The notes: a model not told the origin generated them from the sequence alone. A stretch of DNA of 64,000 bases from Carya illinoinensis (GCF_018687715.1 NC_056752.1:37642001-37706000); one strand, 5' to 3'. Shown: positions 21,642 through 34,792, counted from the first letter of the stretch. Numbers and translations: made by a program.

Positions 21642-24000
21642 TTTTCCATGGCATTTTTCCAAACTTGTTGGGATATTGTGAAGGATGACATTATGAAAGT
21701 TTTTGATGAATTTTACTCCTTCAGCAAATTTGAAAAGAGTTTTAATACTACTTTCTTAGCTCTTGTCCCTAAGAAGGTGGGTGCTGTTGAAATAAGGCAT
21801 TTTCACCCAATCAGCTTAGTTAATGAGGTTTATAAGATCATTTCTAAGGTGCTAGCCAACCATCTCAGCGTAGTTATGGATAAAATTATTACAAAGTCTC
21901 AAAATGCTTTTGTAAAGAGAAGACAAATTCTTGATTCGGTACTTATTGCTCACGAGTGTTTGGAAAGCAGAATAAGGACGGGTCAATCTGGAATTTTAGT
22001 TAAATTAGACATGGAAAAGGCTTTTGACCATGTCAATTGGGATTTTCTTCTCTACTTGCTTAAGAGATTTGGTTTTGGGAAGAAATGGTGCTCATGGATA
22101 AGACATTGTATTTTGACGACCAAGTTTTCTATTTTGGTGAATGGTTGTTCGGCTGGTTTTTTCAGTAGTTCCCGTGGTTTAAGGCAAGGAGATCCCTTGT
22201 CTCCTTTTCTCTTTGTCCTAGTCATGGATGCCTTGAGTTGTATGATTGAAGTGGCAATTGATGGAGGTTTCATGTCGGGGCTTCAAGGTGGAAGATGTTT
22301 TTAGGGGCTGCATCACTGTTTCTCATCTTCTCTTCGCAAATGACACTTTACTTTTCAATGATGCTAATCAGGATCATCTTCGAGCTTTAAGAGCTTTATT
22401 GTTATGCTTTGAAGCTGTTTTTGGGCTTGGAATAAATTTAAATAAGTCCGAAATCGTCCCTGTGGGTTCAGTCAGCAATATTTATGATTTGGCCAATATT
22501 ATGGGCTGTAAAGTATCTTCTTTACCTATGAAATACCTTGGATTACCTTTGGAAGCTCTCCATAGATCTGTGTCTATTTGGGATGGGGTGATTCAGAAGA
22601 TTGAGACGAGATTAGCTGGTTGGAAAAAGATCTATTTATCCAAAGGGGGTAGCGTTACATTAATTAAAAGCACCTTGTCTAATTTACCTACTTATTTCCT
22701 CTCTCTTTTTCCTATTCCAATGGGGGTGGTAAAAATAATTGAGAGGATTTTTCGAAATTTCTTATGGGATGGTACTGGAGAGCAAAGAAAATTTCACTTG
22801 GTGAATTGGAAAAAGGTTTGTACTCCGGTGACTTGTGGAGGTTTGGGTGTGCGGAATTTGACGCTTTTTAATAAAGCTCTTCTCAGGAAGTGGCTTTGGA
22901 GGTATAACAATGAGAATAATGCATTGTGGAAACAAATTTGTGATGCTAAATATGGAAGGATGTGGGGGAACTGGTGTACTAATGAAATAAAAGAGGTGTT
23001 TGGGGTGGGTCTATGGAAGTCATTCGAATGGGATGGGGGGCTTTATCAGAAACACTAATTTCAAAGTGGGGACGGGGTCTAATATTTCTTTTTGGCATGA
23101 TGTTTGGTGTGGTGATTTAGCTCTTAAATTAGCATTTCCTAGCCTTTTCAGGATCACTAAATGTAAAGGGGCTATTGTGGCGGATTCTTACTTGTTTTCT
23201 AACAACATGTTAAATTGGAATGTGGAATTCACTAGAGACTTACAGGACTGGGAAGTGAGTGAAGTTGCTGATTTCTATGCAATACTTTATGATTCTAAGA
23301 TTGATCAGAACATGGATGATATGTTGTAGTGGAGTCATGATACGAAAAGCAGATTTTCTGTGAAATCCTATTACAAGGTGTTAATTAGTCATGGTAATAT
23401 AACATTTCCCTGGAAATGTATTTGGAAAGCTAAAGTGCCCAGTAAAGTTGCATTTTTTTGCTGCTTGGTATCGCTTGAAAAAGTTTTAACTACTGATAAT
23501 TTGAGGAAAATGGGCTTTTATGTGATGGACTGTTGCACGTGTAAAAATGATGGTGAATCTGTTAACCATTTGTTTCTTCATTGCGAAATGGCTACGGCTT
23601 TGTCGGATGAGTTATTTGTTAAGGTAGGCATCGATTGGGTGATGCCTTTTCATGTGGTGGAATTTTTGGCTTTCTGGCAAGGTGCAGCTGGAAGTGGAGA
23701 AAGTTCAGAGGAGTGGAGACTGATTCCCCTATGCTTATTCTGGTGTTTATGGCTTGAGAGAAATGGGAGGTGTTTTGAAGATCGTGAACGCAGAAGGAGG
23801 GAATTTAGGGACTTTTTCTTCAACACTTCAAATTTTTGGGTGAATAATCTTGTGAGGGATATCAACATTTGTAATGCTTTTTCTTAGTACTGTTTTTGCT
23901 TTAGATTATACTTAGGTGTATTCTCTTGTATACTTCCTGTGTACTTGGGCTATGCCTATTTACTTTGAATAAAATCTCTTTTATGTATAAAAAAAAAAAA
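21642..24000 (+). mobile_element. 5'-truncated LINE in the J-protein gene's leader intron
   Basis: Flanked by ttattcacaggggtt (21627-21641) and ttattcataggggtt (24001-24015), a 15-bp duplication with one transition. It begins inside the reverse transcriptase and ends in AATAAA plus a 12-base poly(A). It is in the same orientation as the host gene. It belongs to the LINE lineage without RNase H, like the copies in the DRM3 gene. Confidence 0.93.
21645..23887 (+). pseudogene. LINE ORF2 reverse transcriptase and zf-RVT, truncated
   Basis: The frame starts within the palm/fingers (FFQTCWDIVKDDIM). It shows LVKLDMEKAFDHVNWDF (motif A), [20 protein letters not shown] (motif B) and [12 protein letters not shown], in which the usual FADD active-site pair is FAND. 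Frame changes occur near 22290 and 23050, and a TAG interrupts at 23326-23328 where WW is expected. The C-terminal zf-RVT shows WKCIWKAKVPSKVAFFC, C-x2-C and H-x4-C-type residues and WCLWLERNGRCFED. Apparent start codons upstream of 21642 belong to host DNA. Confidence 0.9.
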
Positions 24001-24093
24001 TTATTCATAGGGGTTGAAGACATGGGTTTGCATAGTTGTATAATGTTTTTCAGCTTTCATGATTCCTATAACATGGATAAACCCTATGTAGAG

Positions 24094-24096
<3 letters not shown>

Positions 24097-24182
<86 letters not shown>
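24097..24182 (+). repeat. (TC)n microsatellite
   Basis: About 43 uninterrupted TC units inside the leader intron. The long Ser-Leu and Arg-Glu ORFs over it are artefacts. Confidence 0.98.
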
Positions 24183-24185
<3 letters not shown>

Positions 24186-25896
24186 TTATCTTCTTTTCAT
24201 ATCTGACATATTTTTCCTGAGAAATCATATCATTTGACTGATAAAGTAAGCACACCAGCTGCTTAAGACTATGTCCAAAGCCCACCATGACAGCTACATG
24301 CTCTGTTCTCTTTGTAACCAGCTTAATAGTTACACTTCATGCATAATCTTTTTTCTTTACTTTTATTTATCCAAAAAATAGACATCGTATACTGTGATTA
24401 TTTTTCATCAAACCTATGTTTTCCCCCTTTGTTTTAAAATCCACCATACCATTTTCCCTCTATGTTTTCCTTGGATCAAAGTGAATTTTTGCCTTTTTAA
24501 TTCAACTATTGTAGAACAAATGTATCTCGGTTCTTCTTCTTAATGATTCTTCAATACTTTGCTGGGATTTTGTTTTGAGCATTCCAAGGATGATATCATT
24601 TGTGAATTAGGATTGCATTGAGGTTGGATTTTGAGTTTTGTTTTTGTTTGGATATAGGAAGCAATCTGTTGTTAGGTTGTGAAATTGTTTCTATTCTCTG
24701 CTTTATGATCTTTGCTTTATATTATTATTCTGTTTTTTCTCATGAAAAGTTATTTTTTCTAGTTATTATTTATATTGATATCAACTTACAAAAAAAATTA
24801 TATTGGTGATTCTGTTGCTTGCTGCTTGCAATTTACAAGTGGCCTTTTCACACTCAATTGACTTTTCCTTGGTACAACTTTTATGATTCTCTTTGATATA
24901 GGAGCAAAATCCTGATTGGCAAAGACCTGCAGCAAGCCTACTTGTTTCAATAGGCTCACATTTGCTTGACTAGTGAGTTTCTTGCTTGGCTGCTTATTCT
25001 AGTGATGGTTATTTATCAAATTTCTCTGTTCTTTGTGCTTTAGACCAATTACTATGGATGTTTCTTATTTATTGCGATTTTCTACTTAAATTAAACTGTT
25101 ATCAGACTTTTCAATTCTATTGAAGCATTGCAGTTCACTTCACGATTGTTGATATCCTATGTTGAAACTATTAGACAAATATAATTCATTTGGTGCTAGT
25201 TTACTTTTGTGATGGCTTGCTGGACCTTACAGTAATTCTATCAACACTTCTCCCAGTGGTTTGCATGAATTGTGAAAGCAAAGAGCATTCAGAATTCTCT
25301 GTTGCACTTAAGGTGTAATTACCAAATCAGTTTTGTGCAACTTCTTTGGATATGATAACTCCTATTTCCATCCATTAGGGTGCAGCCTGGTGGTCAACTT
25401 GTTGATTAAAAAAATATGAGTTCTATTCTTTAAATTGCTTGTAACCTGTAATTTGGCTTAAGATGTTTTTAAGTTGTGTTTACCATGCTGTGTGCCATGT
25501 CTCGATTTTGATTATGATAACTTTTCTAATCCCACACTGGACATCTAGTTTTCTATATTTAAAGCATTTTTAATGCCCAATTGGACAACTGATATTTAGA
25601 AATAAAATCTGGTTTAGGATTTGTTGATCAGATCATTATATATATATATTTTTAAAAATTATCTAAAGGACTTTTTCCGGCAAGTTTTTACTTGCTGTAA
25701 ATAGTTTTTGGGGCGTCATTTCAATTTCGTCATAAAAGTGTTTGATAAAGTTCTGAATGAAAATCTATGACCCCTTTTGCTTGCAGAACTGCGTAGTGTT
25801 GTGTCGTTAGATATGGATATTGATGTAGATCATTATGGTGTTCTTGGGCTGCTCTCAGGTGAGGAAGGTGCCAAGCTTAGCATGGATGAAATTAAG

Positions 25897-25980
25897 AAGG
25901 CATACAGATAAAAAGCTTTGGAATTGCACCCAGATAAGAAGGCATACAGATCAAAAGCTTTGGAATTGCACCCAGATAAG
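25897..25980 (+). repeat. In-frame 42-bp tandem duplication over the HPD motif
   Basis: Two 42-bp units differ at one base (TAA versus TCA). Each encodes KAYR-x-KALELHPDK. The duplication repeats helix II end plus the HPD loop. Confidence 0.97.
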
Positions 25981-27509
25981 ATGCCAGGCAACAAGCAAGC
26001 CCTTGCAAATTTTCAAAGGCTCCAGTCATCCTACGAGATTCTCAAGGATGAAAAGGCCAGGAAACTGTTCGATGATCTTCTTCAGGTTAAGCGTGAGCAA
26101 CAACATCGACGGTCAGAGCAGGAATCCAGGCGTGATGCAAAGAGACAGAAGATGTTTTCTGACCTTGAGGAAAGGGAGTGGGCAGCTTTTGCTCCTGACC
26201 CTTTTGCAAAAGAGCGAGAAGAAGAGGATAGAATTGCTAAGAAGTTGAGAGAAGAGATTGCAAGAATACGAGCAATGTATGCAAGTAAAGGAGAAAATAT
26301 GACATTGGCTACAATTAGAGAGTTCCCAGGTGTGAAGAAGGAGAGTACAAGTATTACTAAGCCTTGGGTGGATAAGGAGAAGCTTCTTAAGGTTTCATGG
26401 GAGAAGATAGGTGAAGATTACACAGCAGAGGGGTTGAGAGAGTTGTTTTTGAAGTTTGGTGAGGTGGAAGATGTTGTCATTAAGAGTGCTAAGAAAAAAG
26501 GTTCAGCCCTTGTTGTAATGGAGAATAAAGATGCAGTAGTGAGCTTGATATGATAATACTATATATTCATCCTTTGAGGTGTAGTATTGCTTTTTGGTTC
26601 TTTGATGCCACTAATGTTTGGTTTTCTTTTTGCTAGGTTGCTGCTACGGGAAGTGTGTCTGGTCATCTTTCTAATCCATTGCTGGTATTACCTCTTCAAC
26701 CACCAATGGTGACAGAGGCTCCAAGTGCATCAAGATCTGCAAAACCTGATAGGCTGAGTAATTTGTTTGGGGCTGGTTATATAGCTTTTGAAGATGCCAT
26801 TTTAATGAAACTCCAAAAGGTAAGATCTATGTTTTTTTACGATTGAAGACTATATTTTTATTTGAAGTGCTATCAAAAGTTAGTATTAGCTTGATGAACT
26901 TCTGTAACACCCCTTCCCGTAGGTTAGGAATATTACGTACATTCGTAACATAACACCCAGTAAAGAGATTCAGTCTCATAAAATAACTCATTTGTTGAAT
27001 CATAAAACTTACCTAGCATGACAGTCTTTCATACATAAAAGCTTGAAAAATAAAAGAATTGACATAAGCTAGTTCTATGTGATACCAACACTACTTAAAT
27101 GTCTAAATCATACACTAAGCCTTTGGAAATTTTATTCTACTCCTAGCACTCCTGCTCTGTATCCCCAAAACCATCATTTGGAACATTAAAACATAAAATC
27201 AAGACTCAGTAATAGCACATCATACTATAAACGTAACTTAATTTCACATTTGGCTTAATTTTGAAAACTTACATATATTGTCACACACATTCACATAACA
27301 TATATACCATTCATTAGTAACATAAGTGGAATCATATATGATCATGGCGATAAATGTAACGTGGATGCATGAATGATTGACTCCATGCATTTCCTATCAT
27401 TTGTATGTATATTATTCATCTTGTCTTTCACTTACATAGTGGCTATCATAACATGTGTGCATTGGTCCAATTCTCGTTGATCGTACATAACATATCATAG
27501 CATAGGGTA

Positions 27510-27960
27510 AACCACACTTAGGTCTGTGGCACTGTGTTACTTATAATAACATGTAGTAAAACACGCTTGGGTCCGTTTTGTCACTTAACATATGGTGAAC
27601 CACACTTGAGTCTGTGACACCGTTTAACATATTATAACATGTAGTGAAACTTCCGATTTAATCAATTTCGTGTAGAGAAACTTCTGAGAGTGTGGTGCAC
27701 GGGATCGGGGTTTACTCTGTAGGGGTGGATCCGAAGGGTCCTACTTTAGAGAGGTTCCCCGACATAAAAAAAAATGTAGTGAAACTTGCTTGGCTCTATG
27801 TTATCACCTATCATATGGTGAACTACGCTTGAGTCCGTGACACTGCATAACATAATCTGTGGTGGAGCACGTTTGGGTCCATGTCACCATAAAACATCAT
27901 ATCTTTCATGTGGTGGACAACATTTAAATCCGTGGCTTGCACATCCACCGATAACTTAAG
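27510..27960 (+). repeat. Minisatellite of CACGCTTGRGTCCGTG type, first LTR
   Basis: Repeats at roughly 40-60 bp spacing of an AACCACGCTTGAGTCCGTG-like core followed by a CACCG...CATAACATGTAGTG spacer. The core is flanked by complementary CACG and CGTG. The same repeat fills the other LTR. Confidence 0.85.
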
Positions 27961-29024
27961 GCCAATTTTAAAGGTTGCTTGTCATTCATGTATTTTCGTA
28001 TTAACTTTTATAATGCATGTGAACATGTTTGACTTCATGAAATTACACGGCATGACATAACATTACATGGCACATATGTGATTTTCATAACATCTCATCC
28101 ATCTAACAACAATCCATATCAGCATAGCATACATAGGCTCATTTAAAAGCATAACATCATAATTCATAGAGGTTTGTGAAAAGGGGCTAACCTTGAATTG
28201 GCTCGTAGCATAGCATAGGTAAACATCACATTTTTTTCATACAAAAACTGAACAATTACAGCACACATAAGGTATGATCATACTACTTACCTCTTTGTGT
28301 TGCTTCCACAATCTCATGTCGTAGCTCGTGACCTATACGAGGCACTAATTGTCACTATTGTTTCTTGGAAAACATTTCGTAGCATTCTAATTACTTAGAA
28401 TCATACCATAGAGATTATTTAATAAATATTCAGCTATACTAAGATTATTACATAATAATATTATTCAAACTCATAACACATTCCTTAATTTTCTATTCAA
28501 GGCATAACATAATGATTAACTCCGACTAAATGGACAATGGAATATTAACTTCACAAAATAGACTCAATGATACTATAGGCTAACCATAATTTATTACCCA
28601 ATAATATATGTTTTAAATCCCTTAAAACTTACTGTTGTAAAATGGTTTGTAAACTTCACCCTGATTAACATAATGTAGACCATTAGAGTAATAACTCTTA
28701 AAACAAGCCCACAAATAAGGCAAGTCCAATTTAAAATTACATGTTTAATTGACCTCAAACCCAGCCACGTAGGAAATCAGCCGACGTAATGAACAAGTTT
28801 AAAACATGAAATCTTTCATAGACATTGTAGGGCACAAATGTAATTACTCTAAAAAGTTTCTTCAAGAGGATTTACGGAAGCCTACAAAACAAGGGTTTTA
28901 AGGGCATTTGTGTAAAACTCAATAATAATGCATGGGCTTTTTAGGAAGGCTGAAACAAAACAAATGAAGGAAGAGAAGCACATAGGCTTATTGCTTATGG
29001 GAGGGGAGGATCGTGCGATGCTCA

Positions 29025-30199
29025 GAGCACTAGTAGTAGCCTCAACAAACTTTGACCAAAATTTGATTAGAAAATTCACTTTTACAAATTTAGCTAGCCA
29101 CTTTTCAACAACACCAAATAATATACTCAACAAATCTATCACTATTCTATTAAAATATTGATTTTAAACTTTCATTTATTTTAATTATAATTTTAAAGGG
29201 AAGTCATGTGAAACAAGAGGAGCCACAGAATAAATCACATATAACTATCTCTTCCGGCCTCACCCCTGCACTCCCAATAGAAATCCATTCCCTTTTCTTC
29301 CTTCTCCATCCAGATTTCCACATTACTCAACAAACCAGATTTCCACATTCCAATGCCCAAACATCACAAACCAACAATGCCCACGAACCAACAAACCAGA
29401 TTTCCACATTCCAGAAAAGAACACTAAGACATCCACATTCCATTTTATGGGAAAAAAAAAAAAAAAAACAGAGATGAAGATGAAATCAGCTTGGGCGTGG
29501 GTTTACTTGTATTCGGAGATGAAGATGAAAATAAAGGAATGAAATCATGGGTCACCTGTAAATGGGTTTATAAATAGATGAAATCGTGGGTCACCTGGGT
29601 TTACAAGTGAATGGAACATAATGGTTCAGCTGCTGATATGGAAAATAATGTAAATGCTTCGGCTGCTAGTATGGAAAATAATTTCTGAATACAAGTAAAT
29701 GGGTTTATAAATAGATGAAATTGTCGGTCACCTGCAAGGATATGGGCGTGGGTTTACTTGTATTTGGAGATGAAGATGAAATCGGAGGTGATAAATGGAT
29801 GGAACTATCGTATGCAATGTTTTGAGAATATGATGAAAAACCGTATGAAGTAATCCTAGGAGTGAGGGAGAAGACCGACTTTACCTGCCATATGCCTCAA
29901 GTGTCTTTGTGAAAATTGGTCGCGTAGCCCAGGAGTGAGGGAGAAGACCAAAGCGAATGAAAAGCGCGAAATGAAATTGTGCTTCAAGTGAAATGCGCGA
30001 AAGGAATAGCACGCAGGAGGATAATTTTTTATGCCAAAATATTGTTTTGGCCAGTAGCTGGGGCTCAATAAATTTGGCCAGTGAAAATATTGAAAGCTAA
30101 AATTATTGTTCATTTGTTGAGTCCACTACAACTATTTTTTGTGTAATTTAGCTAAACTTTGGCCAAATTTTGATTTTGTTGAGCCCACTACTAGTGCTT
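29025..30199. mobile_element. Harbinger-like MITE nested in the LTR element
   Basis: Left end GAGCACTAGTAGTAGCCTC; right end reversed AAGCACTAGTAGTGGGCTC. A 3-bp TCA flanks both sides (29022-29024 and 30200-30202). The inner regions (CCAAAATTTG) are also inverted. The middle is non-coding and contains repeated GAAATCGTGGGTCACCTG-type segments. Confidence 0.65.
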
Positions 30200-30909
30200 T
30201 CACTGAGAGAGAGGAGGAGAACCAATTGTGATGGTGGGTCTGGGTGGTAGTAGAGAGTCACAACAATGCAATAGGAGGCTTCTCTGAGCATTGTGGTGCG
30301 ACATAGGGAGAGAGTTTAGAGAGAGAGAGAGAAACTGTCAAACTGAAAGTAACAAAAAAAGAGGAGAGTGGCAGATGGTCGTGGGCTTACCGGAATAGTG
30401 GGGATCCAATGGGACTCTGTTGGCCGGTAGTTTCTGGGTTACCCTGTGGTGGTCCAACGTCCTTTCAGGTCGACGATGGGCGGCGGTAACAACACACACA
30501 ATTGTTGGTTCATAATGGTGGAAAGGGAAACGAAAAAGAGATATGGGTCAATGCACGCGGTGGAGGAAGGGGGGCTTACCGTCGGCGTGCTCTGTGGTGG
30601 TTTCCAATGAGGAGAGAACCTCAGTTTGCTAAGAGGAGGGGCTACGGGGCTCTATTGAGGGCTGGTTTGCTGTAAGGAAGGTAAGGAAGGCAACAGGGCT
30701 TTTGTTTTCAAAGTGTGGGCTTACTGTGAGAAATGATTTGGCCGCAAGGGGGCTGCTGGTTTGATGATGGGAATATTGTGAGGGAAAAGGGAGGATTTAT
30801 GGGAGTGGTTTTTGGAACGTGAATTGGTTACCAAATAGGAAACTATTCAACTTTGAAAAACAAACAGAGGGATATACGAGTGTAGACAATGGAAGAAACC
30901 CAATCAAAT

Positions 30910-33279
30910 TGTAACACCCCTTTTCGTAGGTCAGGAATATTACGAACATTCATAACGTGATGCTCGGTGAAGAGATTTGAAGTCATGAAAAATACATCAT
31001 TTATTGAATAATCAATTAACTTAAAAATAAGTGTCTTTGCTAACATAAGGCTGAAAACATAATGTAAAGGCATAAACTAGTCCTATGTGGTGATCACTTA
31101 ATTAAACATTATAATCATAAGCTAACTTCTTGTGGAAATAACACTTATTCTAATCTAGGTTTCTGAACTAATCTACTCCTAGCTCTCTAGCTCTGCGTCC
31201 TCACAATCAACATCTGAGACGTAAAAACATAAAGACAGAAAACAAATAAGTCGAAGACTCAGTAATAGCATAATCATAATGTAAACTTAATTTAGCTTCA
31301 TATTAGGCTTGATTTATAAAATTTAATGTATCATTACATATGCGGAATTAACAAAATCGTGGAATTTCATGAAACATGATGCATGAAACTGACTCCATAC
31401 TTTTCCTAACAATCATAAATGACTTGTTCATCTTGTATTTCACTTATTAGTGACCATCATTACATACGTGAATCGGCCCAATTCTTGTTGACTGCATATG
31501 CTTGTCGTGACATGAGGTGAATCACGCTTGGGTCCGTGACACCGTGTAACGTGTCATATCCTGTAGTAATACATGCTTGCTTCCGTGTGATCACTTAATC
31601 ATTTAGTGAACCATGCTTGAGTCCATGACACCATCTAATGTGTCATATCCTATAGTGATACACGCTTGCTTCTACGTGATCACTTAATCATGTGGTAAAC
31701 CACGCTTGAGTCCGTGGCACCGTCTAATGTGTCATAACATGTATTGAAACATGCTTGAGTCCGTGTTATCACCTAACATATGGTAACTACGCTTGAGTCC
31801 ATGGCACCACGTATCATAACCTGTGGTAAAATACGCTTGGGTCCATGTCACCTCAAAACATCATATCTTCATTTTTTTCTTATTAGCTTTCCTAATGCAT
31901 ATGCGGAATTAACAACATCGTGGAATTTCATGAAACATGATGCATGAAACTGACTCCATACTTTTCCTAACAATCATACATGACTTGTTCATCTTGTATT
32001 TCACTTATTAGTGACCATCATTACATGCGTGAATCGGCCCAATTCTTGTTGACCGCATATGATTGTTGTGACGTGAGATGAACCACGCTTGGGTCCGTGA
32101 CACCGTGTAATGTGTCATATCCTGTAGTAATACACTCTTGCTTCCGTGTGATCACCTAATCATCTGGTGAACCACGCTTGAGTTCGTGGCACTGTCTAAC
32201 ATGTCATATCCTGTAGTGATACACGCTTGCTTCCACGTGATCACTTAATCATGTGGTAAACCACGCTTGAATCCGTGACACCGTCTAATGTGTCATAACA
32301 TGTAGTGAAACATGCTTGAGTCCGTGTTATCACCTAACATATGGTAACTACGCTTGAGTCCGTGGCACCACATATCATAACCTGTGGTAAAACACGCTTG
32401 GGTCCATGTCACCTCAAAACATCATATCTTCATGTGTTTTCTTACTAGCTTTCCTAATGCATGAGAACATGTTTTATTTCATGAATTTACTTGGCACAAC
32501 ATACTCTTGTGCATGGTATAACATTATACATGGCATGTTAATGAGTCTTATACTGCATAGCATGACATAGGCATGCCATAACATGATCTAAAAATTACAT
32601 GGACATTACATGGTATACATGATCTAAATCTTACATGAACATTACATGGTATATATGATCTAAATCTTACATGAACATTACATGGCATATATTTGAATTT
32701 CATAACATCTCATCCATCCAACAATCCATACCAGCATAGTATAGCATCACAACATATCATTGAAATTCATCGAGATTCGTGAAATGGGGTCTAACCTTGA
32801 CTTGGCTCGTAGCGTAGCATAGTGTAGTTAAATATCACCTTTTCATGTACAATCAGGAAAATTACAGCACGCATATAATTATGAACATTGTACTTACCTC
32901 TTAATGATACTTCTACAACCTCACGTTGTAGCTCGTGACCTATACGCGGCACTAATCGTCACTAACATTTTTAGGAAAATACGTCATAGTATTCTAATTA
33001 CTTAGAATCATGCCATAAAAATAATTTAACAAAGCTATACTAAGATTAATAAGTAGTAATGTTATTTTAAACCCATAACATATTCATTGGTTTTCTAATA
33101 ATAATAATAATAATAATCGTAATAATAATAATAATCCAAATTTAAATCCTAATCTTAAGACCCATATGTTACACAAATACAATCACTTTCTCAAAACAGA
33201 TAATATAAATACTAATAATAATAATAATAATTTATAAAAATAATCATTCTAATCCGTAATTTTGGACCCGTATGTTACA
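30910..33279 (+). repeat. Downstream LTR, 2.37 kb, with internal duplication
   Basis: TG...CA bounded. It contains a tandem duplication of about 0.56 kb (31338-31908 and 31909-about 32460; both start ATATGCGGAATTAACA), each copy holding its own CACGCTTG minisatellite. Near the end are AAT trinucleotide runs at 33105-33135 and 33210-33231. Confidence 0.75.
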
Positions 33280-33284
33280 ACTTC

Positions 33285-34290
33285 ACATAGATAAGATTGT
33301 TTGCAATACCAACTACTGTAGTCCAACTTCAGTGACTTCTTTGTACAGCATGGTTCTTTTTTAACTGAAGATTGTAGATATTTTTCTACTTTGACTTACA
33401 ATAGGACACAAGTAACTGCTGTTATTGTTTTCCATAAAAATGTCAATATTAAAAGCAATAATCTAATACACTCATGATGTAAATTACAATTTATCTATGG
33501 TTATCATAATTGTACCGGTACAGGTTGACTGATCTTTAATCAGCTGGGTATATTACTTGAGAATAACTTCAGACAGGCTAATCCATTTTTCTCCATATAA
33601 TAGAGTCCAATAAAAAGGTGCCATGTATGCCATACATGGGTTGGCCTGTGGTATGCATTTCAGAGGATTTTTTTTTTTCTTCTTAGTCTGCACCCCACCC
33701 CCCTTTCTCGCTGAAACAAAATTGGTTTTCCCGGTTGGTCTGCCCCCCCCCCCCCCCTCTCTCTTTTTCCCTTCGTTTGCCGCTAATTGGAGGGGTTTTT
33801 ATTTTTAGGCATGGGATTGATTTTAATCGTGTGAATTTTCAGGTGAGTGCGATGTTTCTTTTTTTCTTTTTCAAAACTGTGCTTTCCATTGTTCCTGGGA
33901 ACTTGAACCAAATGTGTGTGGATTTGCATGCATCTTGGGCATATGCGAGCGGCATTGTTACAAGATGTGAATTCATTTCATGGATATGTTGTTACTCGTG
34001 CATGAAGCAGCCTCAGCAAATATATGTAGCTGTAGATTTTTTTTGATGCAGCTATCAAGTAATGATTTTGATTTGGGTTGTTTAGAAGTCTAATAGCCAG
34101 TTGTTTTATTAGTAGTATTATTATTATTTTAATAATCATTTATATGGGTGTTTTAATTTATCGAATTCTTTGAGTAAGTAATAACAAGTGGGGGAGTAGT
34201 AGAGTTATCTGAATTAATATTTCCCGATTGCTGTGTGGAGGTGATGAAGGAGGAGGAATGGAAGGCAGTTGTTGCGATAGGGTGTGATGG
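33285..34290. other. Intron DNA, no gene seen
   Basis: Remainder of J-protein intron 3. Includes a C run at 33743-33757 and pyrimidine-rich stretches that create spurious proline- and phenylalanine-rich ORFs. Confidence 0.5.
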
Positions 34291-34292
34291 GG

Positions 34293-34658
34293 CTAGTGGT
34301 GATGTGAACTCCAATCGACTCGTTTTAAGACCCAACAATAATATTGGATATGCTCTTTTAATGAAATAAATAAGTCTGAGGTCTTCAATAACAATAAGCC
34401 CAAGCCATGTCTTTCATAGCGTATCATATGAATGAAAACTGGATCTTCTTCTCTCAAGCCTATCTTGAATATTGGTCTCTTACTAGACTCGACCCAAGTG
34501 GATTGCATTAATCCTTGCATTGCTTTTTTGCTCTTCTTAGCTCTCAATTCTATCATTGCCCCATTTGAAACTTGCGAGGGATCTTTAAAATTCAGTCCAC
34601 ATTGGAGCCCATCAAGTGGCGTACGGCTTGTGGGATTCGGGTAGATATATGTGAGCAA
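34293..34658 (-). pseudogene. Possible gypsy pol C-terminal relic
   Basis: A 121-codon minus-strand frame with SNGAMIELRAKKSKKAMQGL, resembling the tail of some plant gypsy polyproteins (GPxTRARAKK...ALQGL). It lacks any catalytic domain. Tentative. Confidence 0.3.
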
Positions 34659-34736
34659 GTGTAAACCACTGTGAGAATAAATGTTTCAGAGAGAGAGGGG
34701 GGGACGAAGGTCGCATTCTGGGAAGATGGAAAGAAG

Positions 34737-34740
<4 letters not shown>

Positions 34741-34792
<52 letters not shown>
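34741..34792 (+). repeat. (GA)n microsatellite
   Basis: About 26 uninterrupted GA units. Confidence 0.97.

Larger units (their letters stand above)
26903..33279 (+). mobile_element. Non-coding LTR retroelement in J-protein intron 3
   Basis: Starts TGTAACACCCC and ends ATGTTACA; the flanking pentamer acttc is identical at 26898-26902 and 33280-33284. A second TGTAACACCCC at 30910 begins the downstream LTR (30910-33279), and the sequences after 26903 and 30910 align (CGTAGGTYAGGAATATTACG). The 3' edge of the first LTR is unclear because it lacks the last few hundred bases in recognisable form. No gag or pol motif exists inside, so it would depend on another element's enzymes (a LARD-like structure). 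Orientation is assigned from LTR order only. Confidence 0.75.

Noticed and set aside
21564..21644. Start of a host protein fused to reverse transcriptase
   Set aside because: The LINE begins at 21642 after its target duplication; the upstream codons are chance host DNA.
24001..24288. Long Ser/Leu and Arg/Glu open frames
   Set aside because: They are six-frame shadows of the (TC)n microsatellite.
33623..34046. Proline- and phenylalanine-rich ORFs
   Set aside because: Produced by C and T homopolymers in an intron.
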